Assembly (NCBI GenBank): GCA_003439945.1 | Contig: QVRM01002399.1 | Coordinates: 1 to 64,000, forward strand | Direction of reading: 5' to 3' | DNA from: Dermanyssus gallinae | Taxonomy: Eukaryota > Arthropoda > Arachnida > Mesostigmata > Dermanyssidae | Length of the DNA: 64,000 nucleotides | Shown here: one piece after another, positions 1 through 11,507 of the stretch | Layout of the letters: each line of letters starts with the position of its first letter | How positions within the stretch are numbered: position 1 is the stretch's first letter | Notes under the pieces: model-generated | What the model was told of the DNA's origin: nothing | Database searches by the model: none | The model's input: only the letters and a program-made list of their open reading frames with translations | Translations under genes and position numbers: made by a program

Positions 1-208
1 TGGATGTCGCCACACCAATATGTATATTCATCTGTAGTAGAAAAATATACGCGGCTTATTTTTAATGGTGAATTATTATAGTACCTAAGTTCCTTGCATC
101 GGTTTAGGTATAACTCCACATGCTGCAGCTAGCCGACCGACGAGTATATTAAAGAAAAGTGCGGTTTTAGTTAGCCACCCGTAAATACGAATACCGTAAG
201 GTTAGCAA

Positions 209-260
<52 letters not shown>

Positions 261-490
261 TTAGGTCAGCCACTTAAAAGTCCGGAAGTTATGTGATAGG
301 TCGCTATACTCACTAGTCATACTATCAAAGCGAACAGTACACTGCGGGAACCGTCAGTACCACCCATGTGTCCCAAAACTCGACCACATCAGCAAACGCA
401 GCTACCCTGCACCTTGCTACTTTCGACATGTGCACAACGAACGCATCTGGTTTATGTTTACAAAACGAATCTTAGCAAATGATGACAACC
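1..490. other. Intergenic stretch, no gene seen
   Basis: No open frame or RNA gene is recognisable. The only structure is the TA microsatellite listed separately. Base composition is mixed and there is no sign of a transposon terminus. Confidence 0.5.
208..256. repeat. (TA)n microsatellite, interrupted
   Basis: About 49 bases of alternating T and A, broken by a single TATG near position 225. A simple dinucleotide repeat of the kind that recurs more than ten times in this window. Confidence 0.95.
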
Positions 491-558
491 TACCCACGTA
501 CGCACGTGTGACGCCTGCGTAAACAACAACAGCCTAGCTGATCAAATGTACGTAACCA

Positions 559-641
559 ACCAATCAATCAATCAATCAATCACCCAACCACCAACCATTC
601 ATTCATTTCATTTACTCACTCATCCATCCATCCATCCATCC
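559..641. repeat. (CAAT)n followed by (CATC)n tetranucleotide repeats
   Basis: Positions about 559-585 repeat CAAT; after a short CAAC/CATT-rich linker, about 619-641 repeat CATC. Typical slippage-prone tetranucleotide tracts. Confidence 0.85.
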
Positions 642-889
642 AGCCGACGTCGCAACAATATTGCCACATAGCGCTGTTCTATAGAGCGCTGACGTAGACT
701 GATTTTCAGCTAGCCGGGTTACGATTGATAGTCGATTGTGTCGATATGGTAACGACATGGTGATGTTATGGTTATGGTTTAACAACTGGCCGGTTCGTTT
801 CTTGTTCTTGGTTCGGTCGTTCGGTCAGCGGTTATTCGTGCGTTGGCTGACTGCCTGGCCGTAGTAACGTGTATACTTCTAGCAGCAGT

Positions 890-1068
890 GATGTATCTAT
901 CTATCTACCTACCTATCTATCTCTATCTATCGTTTATTGTCTCGCCCCCGGTCAGACTGGCGAGGCGTTCGCTGCTGCTGTTGTTGCTGCTGCAGGAGGC
1001 AACAACAACAGCAGCAGCAGCAGAATATCATCATGAAGACTACGACGACGACGACGACGACGACGACG
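890..1068. repeat. Cluster of CTAT, GCT/CAG and ACG microsatellites
   Basis: A CTAT-rich tract (about 894-933), GCTGTT/CAGCAG triplets (about 974-1022) and a pure ACG tract (1042-1068) lie in close succession. An open frame covering these gives Tyr/Leu/Ala/Asp runs and has no domain. Confidence 0.8.
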
Positions 1069-1199
1069 GTAACAATATAGATGCTAGCCATATCCAATAT
1101 TCTGTCTCCGGTATTAAAGTCACGATGAAGCCCAATCGATGATATTGCGCCCCGTCCACATCTTGCTGGCGACCCTGCAAGCGGCCGCGACGGCGACAG

Positions 1200-1318
1200 C
1201 TTTGATGAACATGGTGGTAGTGGCGGTGCTAACGGTGATCCTGATGGTGATCCTGATGATGATCATGATGATGACGACGACGATGATGATGACGACGATG
1301 ATAATGATGATGATGAGC
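1200..1318. repeat. GAT/GAC triplet repeat
   Basis: A roughly 110-base imperfect tract of GAT, GAC and CGA triplets. It reads as poly-Met/Thr/Ile on one strand and poly-Ile/Val on the other, which shows that the overlapping open frames are products of the repeat rather than genes. Confidence 0.85.
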
Positions 1319-1437
1319 CACGACGACAACGACATAGCGTCAGTACTACGGTTTGAAGTCAACGCTGCTGGCGACGCTCCCATGAATCGTTAGCGGCAGT
1401 GCGGCGAGCAATGGCCGTCGCTGCTAGACGACTCATT

Positions 1438-1461
1438 ACGTCGTCGTCGTCGTCGTCGTCG
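1438..1461. repeat. (CGT)n microsatellite
   Basis: Eight tandem CGT triplets inside the first GC-rich island. Confidence 0.9.
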
Positions 1462-1843
1462 TTCGTTGTTTAGCGTTGCAGCCTCTTTCTTCTCCTCCTT
1501 CTTCTGCTCATCGATTCTCTCTTCTTCTACAACTACTTCAACGGTTTTTTTGCTCGGCCGCCAATGAGGACGACACTCACGACATGAATCGCCTCCCCCA
1601 CGCTGCTAACACTACACCCCTTCACACCGACGCCTCGTCACTCACCCCCAGACTAATATTTTCTTTATTATAGGTATATAAACACCGCTGTAGAAACGTA
1701 AAATGAAGTATATTCATTAGTAATCGAGTAATATTCGAGTTTCAAGTTTGCGTGTCTGTGTCGTCCGAGAACGTACTGTGTTGGCTTTATTATCGACTTT
1801 ATACAATGATTTATGCTACGATTATTACGGCGGGCGGGGGGCG

Positions 1844-1868
1844 GGCAGGCAGGCAGGCAGACAGACAG
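1844..1868. repeat. (GGCA)n/(GACA)n microsatellite
   Basis: Tandem GGCA units turning into GACA, directly after a G-rich run at 1831-1843. Confidence 0.85.
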
Positions 1869-2134
1869 AAGTAGCGCTGGTTCATCTCTCATCACTCTCA
1901 TGATTAGCATACGCGTCGCGCGAGTCGCGGCGTTACCACTGCGTCCAAATGGTTTAGCGTCGAAATGGTCGACATCGTTCGTATTATGTCGACGTGCTGC
2001 TTGTCGTCGTGCATTATCTGTCTGTCCGTTGATCTGCCCATCTCTCTTTTGCTATCTCTCAATCGATTGCCTGGTCGTCGGTTGGTCGTCCGATCACCTT
2101 TATCACCGGGAGAGCCCGTCCGGTAAGCAGGATG

Positions 2135-2137
<3 letters not shown>

Positions 2138-2167
<30 letters not shown>
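2138..2167. repeat. (GA)n microsatellite
   Basis: About 14 GA dinucleotides. Uninterrupted GA tracts are often GAGA-factor sites near arthropod promoters, but there is no other promoter evidence here. Confidence 0.9.
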
Positions 2168-2171
<4 letters not shown>

Positions 2172-2499
2172 CCCTCGAAAGGCATCGAAGCAGTTTCGCG
2201 CGCCCAGCGGCCACGCACCGGTTCGTCTGCGTTGACCCCTCGACCGCTAACCAGGCAATAATTCATTAACAACTCGGCGGCGGGCGCGTGCTAATTCGAT
2301 AGAGAGAAGAGCATGCCGTCGTTCCGGGCAGCATTCGACAAAAAGCACTACTACGCTACACTAGCGGTATTTTTTCTTGGTTTCAAGCCAGCCGCGGACA
2401 TGCATACAGCACATGTCTGGTTGTCCCTATAGAAGAAGAAGAAGATCGTCTCGATGTCTGGTGACCACCTTTTAAGCTGTGTGCACGCCACCATTAGCC

Positions 2500-2503
<4 letters not shown>

Positions 2504-2530
<27 letters not shown>
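2504..2530. repeat. (TA)n microsatellite
   Basis: Uninterrupted TA dinucleotides. Confidence 0.95.
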
Positions 2531-5090
2531 GATAAATGGCACAAATTCAATGACATCTTCTGGGTGAATTTTGGTTGGCTATCAAGCGTCCGCTAATGAT
2601 GAAATGCAGCTTTTTGAAACAGCACGTTAGGAAAGCGTCTGGCGGAGCATCGAGTAAGTGTCGCTATGATTGACTCATTTATTAATGATTGATGTACGGA
2701 AGTCTTCCGCTACCCTATACGTGATCTGCCATCCTTCTATTGGCATATATATATATATATATATATCATGCCGTAAAGGGATGTTAACAAAGGTTGCAAC
2801 ATTCTGTGTATATTTAACGTACGCCAGGATGATGAACACTGCGTACCAATGAACAACCGATTATGTTTTCACGTGAGAGCTAAAAGGGGGAACATCGACT
2901 TCATACTGGGTGCGGCGAACGTCGGCGATAATACCATGTCCCCTAATAGCATTTCATGCGTTTCTGTGGTTGTAGGAGCTTCATTAGGCCTCGTGGAAAG
3001 CATCGACGTATATGTGTGCCCCTGTGCGCTATGTCGCGAAATAGACTGCTAAGGCTCAGTAGAGCTGCGAAAAATCCTCCTACGGACCAGAGGAGCAATC
3101 GACTCTTGGTGCCATCTCTTCGCACTAGTAGTACCATTATCACAACATTGCACGAGCAAGTCGTTCGGCTTTCACAATCACTATACAAATCCTTTGTAGG
3201 TAGATTACCTGGGACCTAAGAGTAAAAGAAATAGCTTCAAATAGCTTTCGATTAACGTTCGGACGGAGGGAGTACTAATCAGCAGAACAGAAACCCTAAC
3301 CAGATGGAACCACAAACGGTAAGAAATCCAGCCGGGCCGTTCAGGATACTGGACAAAATAAATACTCCCTTATCTCAAAAAATGGTAGAGTAAACCTAGC
3401 TTGCTTACTAATCCACGTGCGCAACTGCTAGCGGGCCACGGTGGCTGCTTTCAGCACTGCTTTGTAAGGTACAGCTAATAACGCTGTGCTTCTTTCAATA
3501 CTGAACTAGAGCTACTGTCTCGGAACCTACAACTGGGAAGTTGCCTGACATGCCAAGCTCTTATAGAGACGTTTCTGAACGATCGTTAATCCTGGTTAAT
3601 GATAAGAAAATTAGCAGAATTTGTCTCGGACTTGAAAATTGCCGCCGCACAAAGTGGGACAGCTTGATGGCAAGATAAAGTAGGCCAGGTCAAGTAATCT
3701 CGAGGAGAGAATACTGCGGCTACCCCTGACAAGTGGCAAAGAAGATGACTGGACTTTAGTGGGGTTTTGAGTCCCACTCTACAGTGCCTTTAACATCAAC
3801 GCCCGATGTGCATCATAGCAATTAGCCTCGAAAAAAAAATCTGTCAAGATAATAATATATATGAATCTACACACATGCGTCGTCGTTTTGTATTATATAT
3901 TTACTAATGTATAAAATACTTTTCTGTATTCGTTTCTACCTTAGTTGAAGCAAATTGTTTAACGAATCATGTGACTTTCGAGAGCTATTAATGCCACCGA
4001 AACGATACACGAAAACTCAGTACAACAATATCACGACCTATTTTGCTCCTTTCTAATATTTAACTATGCGAAAGCGCTATCGCTCGTGTGTCATTTATGG
4101 CATATTTAGTGATCCAACTACGATCCCTAATAAGAAGTACTGGCACTCATTCATTCAATTTGCAGCCTGTTTTAGATAAGTCAGAGCCAATGTAATTCTG
4201 ATCATGTTTTAAAAGCTACTCATTTCTCAACTCTTATCAACTCAACCTCAGAAGTCAACATTTTAGAACGAAACAATGCACTCTGAATGGATCTAAGAGC
4301 AACTCCTATGACTAGGCAGCCTTAATCAGCCGCTCTAGTATTTGTACGAGCGATGAATATTAAGGAAATCCGCCACAGTCTGTTCACGGCAACAGTAGCA
4401 CAAAACAAGTATAAACCCATCAAGAGTAAGGTCGTCTCACTGTTTGGGAATGTTGACAATTTAGCAGAGCACATCTAAATGCAACTTCGGTAACTATCAC
4501 TTACATTGATTTAGAATACACCTAGTCTAATTCGGATACGCTGGAGCTTTTATTTCTTTTAAGCTGCAGTATCATAAATGGATTAGCGGCATGTTATGTT
4601 ACACATCCACCTGATCGTAGGTTTTTTAATATTTATTCAGTTTGTCATCTTCAGGTAACTCTTGTGACATCTAACTGGTAGCTCAGACAAATGTTTGACC
4701 ATGTGCCTAAAGCTAGTCTATGTGTACTGAGGCTCTGACGCACAATACATGCCTCAAACTTACGGATATCCAATCATTTAATGCCCGCAACAATAAAGCA
4801 AACAGTATAGATGTAAGCCTGAGGCAGATCAACGTTAGGTGTCAATACAGACGCAAATTAGCAGACACGTGTTTACCAACGTATCTGTTACGAACCAAAC
4901 ATTTCCGGTTGGTGTTGTTGTTGTTGTGATATACATGTTTTGCTCCAAATTTGTCGTGTCGTAAGTGATTGCTGGTTGCAGTTCATGGCTGCCTTCAAGA
5001 AGTGCGAGTTTCAGTTCTCTGTGCTCAATCACTATCACGTTGGAGGGAAGCTATACCGTCGAGTTCGTGTCTACAGGTGTTATGACCTAC
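2531..5090. other. Long stretch without a recognisable gene
   Basis: Apart from a short TA tract at 2745-2766, this AT-balanced stretch has no open frame with recognisable protein content, no transposon ends that I can see and no RNA gene. It may be intronic or intergenic host DNA. The short frames near 2850-3220 and 3590-3780 have no recognisable motif. Confidence 0.4.
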
Positions 5091-5188
5091 AACCTAGGTC
5101 AGCAGGTCGCTGTGTCTGGGTGCCATCATGTTAGTGGATGCCGTTGAAGGCCTCGTCGCCGTCATTGGCGTATTTGCCGTCGTGGGGC

Positions 5189-5204
5189 GGGGGGGGGGGG
5201 GGGG
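5189..5204 (+). repeat. Poly(G) run, 16 G
   Basis: Sixteen consecutive G preceded by GGGGC. Such a run can form a G-quadruplex. It is also a common site of sequencing length error. Confidence 0.9.
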
Positions 5205-5352
5205 TATAGCAACCCCATTGCTGCACTTGTTACTGTTACTGGTACCTGTCGTGTGGCATCTTTACGTTGTTGTGGACACGAGTGAAGAAACGAGCGGCGG
5301 CAGCGGCGACGGTAACGCAAGCAGTCGCAGCAACAGCACAAGTAGCCTTCGC

Positions 5353-5376
5353 CGCTGCTGCTGCTGCTGCTGCTGA
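5353..5376. repeat. (GCT)n microsatellite
   Basis: About eight GCT triplets, equivalent to CAG on the opposite strand. Confidence 0.9.
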
Positions 5377-5414
5377 TGGTAACGCGGCGAGGAAGATGAA
5401 GATGAGGTTGTCCA

Positions 5415-5431
5415 GGGGGGGGGGGGGGGGG
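5415..5431 (+). repeat. Poly(G) run, 17 G
   Basis: Seventeen consecutive G, only 210 bases from the preceding poly(G) run and on the same strand. Confidence 0.9.
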
Positions 5432-5905
5432 AGTGACGCGCGCGCGACCGAAGCAAGCGACCGTTGTCGCCGGCCGTACAACAACAGCAGCAGCAGCATC
5501 AGCCAGGCACTAGCTGCATGGCAATTTCGTAGCCGTGCTCGTAGCGGTGGCAGAGTGAGTGAATGAGCCGGGCTTCATTCGGCACGTGCCAGCAGCGGCA
5601 GCAGCAGCAGCGACGGAGGCGACCAGCACGGCCATTATCCACGACCACCACCACGACCCCCCTCCCTCCCGCCCCCTGCCTCCCGCCTCCCGCTTTGCCT
5701 AGCTCCCCTCAGCAGCCTCCACTCAGCGTTCACAACAGCCGCTAGCTACACTGGAGGCTGGATGGATAGACTCGCTGGCTGACAGCAGCAGCAGCGGCGG
5801 CTAAGCAAGCTGAGAGCAACTAAGAGTCGATGCTGCCGGTAAGGCTTGCTGCTGACTTACCGCAAAAAGACATAGAGAATAAAAGAAGAGATCGAGAGAC
5901 AGACC

Positions 5906-5928
5906 CAGAGAGAGAGAGAGAGAGAGAT
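5906..5928. repeat. (GA)n microsatellite
   Basis: Uninterrupted GA dinucleotides, followed downstream by further GA-rich DNA up to about 6140. Confidence 0.9.
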
Positions 5929-6192
5929 CGAGAGTGCATGAACGCGCGAGTTCGCCATCGAGTTTGCCTCAAACACGCATCTTGCTCGAGTAGCCATAAA
6001 TTCATTTGCGTCCGTTCGTCCGTCCGCCCGCCCGCGCGCCCGGTTGCCCGTTCAGTTGCTACTGGAAGCAGCGAGACACAGAACAAGAGATACGAGAGAA
6101 CAAGAGACAGAGAGACAGAAAGAAAGATAGAGACGAAAAAAAAGCAGGCATAAGCGAAGGTAGATAGCGGGCGGAAAGGCAGGCTGGACAGC

Positions 6193-6219
6193 AAGAGAGA
6201 GAGAGAGAGAGAGAGAGAC
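6193..6219. repeat. (GA)n microsatellite
   Basis: A second GA tract within 300 bases of the first. Confidence 0.9.
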
Positions 6220-6309
6220 GAGTCTAAAAAAGCATGGCCACTAACATAGCTGTGTGTATGTGGTACCTATCTGGTCTGCTGTTGTCGCCGCTGCGGACGC
6301 AGTAGCAAC

Positions 6310-6357
6310 CTACCGACCGACCGACCAACCAACCAACCAACCAACCAGTCAGTCAGT
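6310..6357. repeat. (ACCG)n, (ACCA)n and (CAGT)n tract
   Basis: Three adjacent tetranucleotide repeats grade into one another, a pattern expected from replication slippage with point mutation. Confidence 0.9.
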
Positions 6358-7153
6358 GAGTGTCCCTTGCCCTATTCCCTTCTTCCCACTGAACTGAATG
6401 GAGCAAATGGGGAAGGCACCAGTCGTCCTTCCTACTGCCTGCCTGCAGTAGGAAGAACGTCCATCGTGTCTCCTCTACCCCCCGTCTAGTCCCCACTGCT
6501 GCTGCCGCTGCCATTCAGCCAGCCAGCCGCGCCAGCCATGTAAGCACCCTCGTTCTGTTTGCCCACCGACGACAACGGCGGCAGTGGTGGCGACTGGCAC
6601 CACTAAAACACTTACTCTTTTTGCGATTCAATTATACAACAACTACAGCTACCGGCTGCAGTGACGGCGGCAGCAGCAGCGGCGGTTGCGACGACCAGCC
6701 ACCCAGCCAGCCCTCACTTACTCGGCCAGCACCCGGTTGCTGTCTGGTAGCTCGCTCACCATGTATACGCTTGGTTACTTTGCCACCACTATACCTCTTT
6801 CTTCTTCCTCGTCTTCGTCGTCTTCTTTTTTCCTTCTCCTTCAACTTTTCCTTTTCCGCCGCCTACAACGACGACGACGACGATCATTGCCCACGACCAC
6901 CATCGTCCACCGCTTTCCACCTGCTTCTCATCGTGTTCTCCTCATTCGCTCTCTCCTCCCCCCGAGCCCCGTTCCTTCTCATCGGCCTCACCATCTCCAG
7001 AAGTTCTGCTTTCTCTCCGTGGTCGTCTTCCCTTGACACATCGCCGCCGCCGTACATGTCTATCGGCGTACGGCCGCGGCGTACCCTCTTCGAACATACC
7101 CACATCGTACTCCCCTTCCCACGCGAACCCCCAACGCGTACATCGAGCCATGA

Positions 7154-7213
7154 CCGTCGTCGTCGTCGTCGTCATCGTCATCATCCCCACTTATCCGTCC
7201 GTCCGTCCGTCCG
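7154..7213. repeat. (CGT)n and (GTCC)n microsatellites
   Basis: CGT triplets at 7155-7178 and GTCC units at about 7194-7213 in the same island. Confidence 0.88.
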
Positions 7214-7374
7214 TGCCTGTCTGTTTCTTGTCGAGCGACTGACGACCATACAGCAAGAACAAGCGCGCACTATACTCAGTCCGCGTATACACTCGCGCAA
7301 ACGCACGTAGACACATAGAAACATACACACATCTATGGAACTGAACAGGTTTTCCTCCTCTTGCTCTTATTATA

Positions 7375-7395
7375 TTTATTATTATTATTATTATT
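7375..7395. repeat. (TTA)n microsatellite
   Basis: Tandem TTA/ATT triplets at the centre of the GC-rich island. Confidence 0.9.
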
Positions 7396-7987
7396 GCTAG
7401 AGGGGCTAAAATAACAACCAGTGAGCTAGTGAGCTGGGCAAAAACAGCGGACGATGCACCGTGCTGATGCGCCGCGTCAAGACGGCGGAGTTTCGTCGCT
7501 CTAACAACACCTCCCGCCTTCCCCCTCAGACATGATGTTTTAACACACTCCGAGGCCGAGAGACTACATGGAAGAAAAAAAAACAAAAAAGTAAAAGTAA
7601 CCCCACGTAGAACTCTTCTATTCTGCACGGTCACACCGCGGACGCGCACACGCACATAGACAGACATAGATAAAACCACAAATACAACTAAACAGACGGA
7701 CACGTGCTCGGACGCCCCCGTTCGCCCAATCAAACACTTACATACCCGCAGCAGACGGTCAAACGCGAACTCGCATTGAGCTGGCTGCACACCGAAGGAC
7801 ATATGCTGACGTTACACAGCCGAAAGGGCGGGCGCGTGTCGCACGATGACACAAAAACAGACACACAGATTTAAGGACCGCACCACCTTCAGCTACTCCA
7901 GAGGTTGTACACAGTCGACAGGAAAAAAACAAAATCGACACTTTCTATTCCTTGCCGTGTTTTCCTCCAAAATGTGTCCTTTTAGCT

Positions 7988-8004
7988 GGGGGGGGGGGGG
8001 GGGG
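7988..8004 (+). repeat. Poly(G) run, 17 G
   Basis: Seventeen consecutive G after AGCT. Third long G run in this island and on the same strand as the other two. Confidence 0.9.
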
Positions 8005-8149
8005 CGAGCGGGTAAAGACGATGAAATGGCGGGAAAATGGAGCCTACATGTCGCCGCTACAGTTCGTCCGCATCCACCGTTGCGGCTGTGGTCGTCCTTG
8101 CTGGTCGACATCTGTCTCTTCCCCATCCTCACTCCCTAGAGAAGAAAAA

Positions 8150-9885
8150 TAATTGTTGGGGTTCTGATTTCACTAAGCCCTGATGATTACTCGTTGATAG
8201 TGCTCTTATTAGTAAGTTGCGTCAGCGATCCATCTGTGGCTGGACGCGAAGCTGTGACAAGACTTGCCCGAACATTGACAATCTTACGCGCATATACATA
8301 CACACATACACATGTTACGTGCTTGTGTATATACTCTATACATCTAGAATACTCGCATAATATAGGCGTTTTAGGTTTGTGTAAATTGTTTGTTTGCTGA
8401 TGAAATAAGTCTAATGAGAATGTGCATAATCAGATAATAGCTAAACAGTAAGCCGAAAATGACTACTTATAAATATTTTGGATCTAAAAAAGTAGTCCCG
8501 GTTTTCGGTATAAATCAGTTATTGCTTACTTCCCGCAAACGCGTCGATGCACGGAATTATTTAGCGTTTGTCTGGAACGGTTTCTGTGGTCGCTAGTGAT
8601 GGCAGAAGGGTACCTGTTTTTGTTTTGCTTCTAATCCCTATATGGCAAAGTCATGATCAACATAAGGGCTTAGACAAAACGATTACTCAGCGGAATATGA
8701 TCGCTTTTTAACCCGTATCCTTGAAACAGACGGTAATAGCGACTTCTCAATCAATAAGAATACAGCCACAAAAACAAAAAGTACAAAATAAATTGCAGCT
8801 ATTTAGACAGTTCATAAACAAAACCTAGTTCGACCTGGTTATTTTGTGTTGTGTTTTCACAAAACGTTGGAAAAGCTTTCACTGTTGTGATGACAGACTT
8901 TCCAAAGCAGCCTTCTATGCTTACACAAAGGTAGAGGTGTACTACAAGCTAAAGGCATAAAGCCAACTTGTTTTCTCAATATTCCGTTCACTAGGTTTTG
9001 TCGAAAGCTGGAACTGAACTGGGCACGTATTAGGGGAGTAGAAAAATGTTGCTCGGAGAAAGAATTAATCTTAGCCCGAAATGATGTAGGCCGCATTACT
9101 GTTAAAATGGGGTGGGGGTCGTCAAAAAGGCGTACGCATCTTCTCTTTGCGCATGCGAAATTGGAAAATTTAAGATGTAGAGAGGATGAACGTAGAAAAC
9201 TCGCACATCATCAACCATAACTAAAACTGTTGCTACGCGTACAGTTAATGCGTGATCGACGCGTTAACTGGAGCTAAAATCAAATTAAATCTTCCTAGGT
9301 CTATCTCTCTATATTGCACTACAGTGCAACTTAATCTCAATTCTTACTTGGAAGCAGTGTCAACAATCTATACCGTTAGTATATAAATTCAGAGTCATCG
9401 GAATACAATGCAGCATCATATGTTAGCCTTTGAAAATTTCGACGGGCGCCACCATTAACAGCGGCTGCTTTAGGCAGCTTCAAGGTGGACCCACTTGTCA
9501 TCACTTAAATCTGGGTCCTGCTTCATATCAACAACTGGAGACACTCCAGTCTATTTAAAACAGTTGAATAGACATGTTCACAGTGAGGTAGGATATGGCT
9601 GTACCTCATAACATTGAAATCGCGCCGATAATTTGCGCTGAGAAAGCTCCTAATAAGCTGAGCTTTTGGGTCTGTCAGAGCGTTCGATCCAATTGTAGGA
9701 GTAATTCAGAAATGTGTTTGATGCTGTGAGTGCAAAAGTGCAAATACTATCTTTTTAGAATTTGCCGGTTTTGATTCTGTGACTGCAAAACGACGCCTCT
9801 TCAATTGCACCGTCTGTGGCGCTTTTCGATAACGGCTTTCTTCAAACGATCGGGCAACATGTAGTACATTTCATAATGGTTACAG
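8150..9885. other. Stretch without a recognisable gene
   Basis: AT-rich DNA with only short frames lacking any motif. It separates the GC-rich island from the LINE cluster. No terminal repeats or tRNA-like boxes were found by eye. Confidence 0.4.
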
Positions 9886-9889
9886 TGGA

Positions 9890-11507
9890 ACATGAATATC
9901 TAACTACCCTTGGGCTTGTAAGAGGTGCTACCAATCGAGCTTATCCTCGAGGCAGCCCCTCATTGTGCCCATAATTGCTGCCGCATTGCCGCGCTGAACC
10001 GCCAGAGATAGCCGCTGGAGTAGAAAGTCGAAAGCTCTTTTGTCCCCCGTCGTGAGTTCAATTCGTTTGCCAATCTTCTGTAAAAGCGACCATGCCCCAG
10101 GGCCAGGTCCCTTAGTGTCTCCAATACTAGTGGCACAAAAATTAACTCGTTGGTAAGCTGGGCGTATTTGTTGGTCTTTAGACGTTCAGCCTTGCGTGCT
10201 GCGGAGCCAGCGGCTAATGCGCTAGCCTCCACGTTCGAGGGAGCGAGCGTGTCGGTGACTGTAGCATCCCAAATAAGCGCCTTTCCTCTTTCAAAAGGGA
10301 TAAGGGTGAGACCGTCAGGCCTTATTCCGTCGCTTCTTAGGAGGCCGGTTGGCTCTCGAATGCATGGCAGTAGAGATGATCTCAAGGCCCGGGCGGTAAT
10401 CTCGTTCATCTCGCTATGACGGCTTCGACGTCCTTCGCTTCCGTTGCAGGATAGCCCGTGGGTTCCCCAAATGTCCACTTGTGCTCCGCACGGACACCGG
10501 TGTTCCTCCGTTAGTCTTGTTCCCAACCTCAAGCCGATGCACAGACGAAAACTTTCGTGATCAAGTAAAGTGCCAGGGTTTGAGGAAGGAATGGCTTGGA
10601 GCCATTTGCTAGCCCCTTTTTGGACAACCGCCTGTAGTCGGGCTTTGTCTGCCGTGGACAGTGCATCGGACAGTAAACGCTGATATTTCTTGGATACTAT
10701 GAGATCGTCATAGGACCTCTGCAGGTGTTTGTTTGCCTCTGGGAGTAGGCCTGCGAGGTTCTCGAATCTTGTATCAGCAGCTTCTTTGGCATCCTGAAAA
10801 GCCTGCAGGGCTATGGCCGGACTGATGTGCTGGACTGTAACTTCTGAGGCGTGTAATGAAGCAACGTGACAGCTGGCTGCCAGATCTGCTGCAGAGCGGA
10901 TTCCCAAACCTCCGAGTTTAAAAGGAAGGGTGGCTTGAGCCCAGTTGTTGTCGGCCAAATTTAGATTGAGGAGGTCGCTAAGGCTGGTCCTAAGGCTATT
11001 GTCTAACTTCCACAGCAGATCCTGGTGTGCTCCGACGTCCGTGCTGCGGAGGAAGTAGACAATTCTTGATGAGCCCAAAGATGATTTTAATAGGTGATAT
11101 GCGCTATGGGGATTAAGCAGGTTTAGCCGGTTTAGGCGAGAGCAAGGGCTCTTTATCCTACCTGCGAGTTCTGGGTGAGTGGCGGCCGACCCCACAGGGG
11201 ACCCTAAGAACGTCATATCTGCTGCCTCGACTTGTTTGCACCCCGGAAGAAGTCCCTCAAAGGCGAATATGTTCGGCTGGCCTTTGTAAATAATTTCGCA
11301 CTTCTGGGGGTTGAGCTCAAGACCACTCTTCTGACCGAAGTCAAGAACTCTCTTGATATCTGCCTGTACCACAGATGCTTCTCCCCCAATGGTGCCATCG
11401 TCTAGGTACCAGATATTTAAGGGGGACTGGATATAATTGACCAGTTCTTTGATGGCTAGGCAGAATAGCGGCGGACCAAGGGGGTCGCCCTGCTGCACGC
11501 CGCTGGT
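9890..11507 (-). mobile_element. 5'-truncated RLE-type non-LTR retrotransposon
   Basis: The element reads on the minus strand from about 11507 to about 9890. It starts abruptly in the reverse-transcriptase core, just before the QQGDPLG motif, and ends shortly after the stop codon. That 5' truncation is the usual outcome of target-primed reverse transcription. The precise 3' end and target-site duplication cannot be fixed by eye; there is no long poly(A) tail, which fits RLE-type LINEs. It lies head to head with a fragment of a sister element at 11745. Confidence 0.85.
9960..11498 (-). CDS. LINE reverse transcriptase with C-terminal restriction-like endonuclease (partial, open frame)
   Basis: A 512-residue open frame with no stop or frameshift. 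Domains in order: the end of the reverse-transcriptase palm with QQGDPLG (residues 2-8) and the catalytic YLDDG box (31-35); an RT thumb with LGGLGIRS (195-202); a CCHC zinc motif with C335, C337, H347 and C351; then the restriction-like endonuclease, with RPDG at 393-396, GKALIWDATVTDT at 405-417 and candidate catalytic Asp395 and Asp411. In RLE LINEs the RT copies element RNA into DNA at a nick made by this endonuclease. The N-terminal DNA-binding region and the first half of the RT are missing because the copy is 5'-truncated, so the protein could not mobilise itself. The chosen start is the first Met in the open frame and is not a true start. Clade (R2, R4, NeSL, Utopia or other) is not assigned. 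Confidence 0.85.
   Translation of the reverse strand: MQQGDPLGPPLFCLAIKELVNYIQSPLNIWYLDDGTIGGEASVVQADIKRVLDFGQKSGLELNPQKCEIIYKGQPNIFAFEGLLPGCKQVEAADMTFLGSPVGSAATHPELAGRIKSPCSRLNRLNLLNPHSAYHLLKSSLGSSRIVYFLRSTDVGAHQDLLWKLDNSLRTSLSDLLNLNLADNNWAQATLPFKLGGLGIRSAADLAASCHVASLHASEVTVQHISPAIALQAFQDAKEAADTRFENLAGLLPEANKHLQRSYDDLIVSKKYQRLLSDALSTADKARLQAVVQKGASKWLQAIPSSNPGTLLDHESFRLCIGLRLGTRLTEEHRCPCGAQVDIWGTHGLSCNGSEGRRSRHSEMNEITARALRSSLLPCIREPTGLLRSDGIRPDGLTLIPFERGKALIWDATVTDTLAPSNVEASALAAGSAARKAERLKTNKYAQLTNELIFVPLVLETLRDLALGHGRFYRRLANELNSRRGTKELSTFYSSGYLWRFSAAMRQQLWAQ

Larger units (their letters stand above)
490..2300. other. GC- and triplet-rich island
   Basis: This stretch is visibly richer in GC and CpG than its flanks and is packed with CGA, CAG, GAT, GACA and GA microsatellites. 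Open frames over it translate to runs of Asp, Met, Ile or Ser and change identity with frame, so I do not call genes. Such islands in arthropod genomes can hold promoters, 5' UTRs or first exons, but no exon with recognisable protein content or convincing splice sites is visible here. Confidence 0.35.
5100..8150. other. GC- and triplet-rich island with poly(G) runs
   Basis: A 3-kb stretch with high GC, CAG/GCT, GA, ACCA, CGT, GTCC and TTA microsatellites and three G runs of 16-17 bases. Long open frames exist on both strands, for example 6621-7310 plus and 7191-7802 minus, but they consist of Ser/Pro/Leu/Arg-rich low-complexity sequence and overlap each other antisense, so none is called. The composition would suit a promoter or 5' UTR region of a host gene. 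Confidence 0.35.

Noticed and set aside
1042..1318. CRISPR-like or satellite array
   Set aside because: The periodicity is that of simple triplets with no spacers; this is an ordinary microsatellite cluster.
6621..7310. 229-codon plus-strand open frame in the GC-rich island
   Set aside because: Ser/Pro/Leu/Arg-rich content without a domain, overlapped antisense and in other frames by equally long frames; typical of stop-poor GC-rich repeat DNA.
7191..7802. 203-codon minus-strand open frame
   Set aside because: Contains poly-Ile from the TTA repeat and hydrophobic Val-rich stretches produced by CAC/ACAC repeats; no recognisable protein family.
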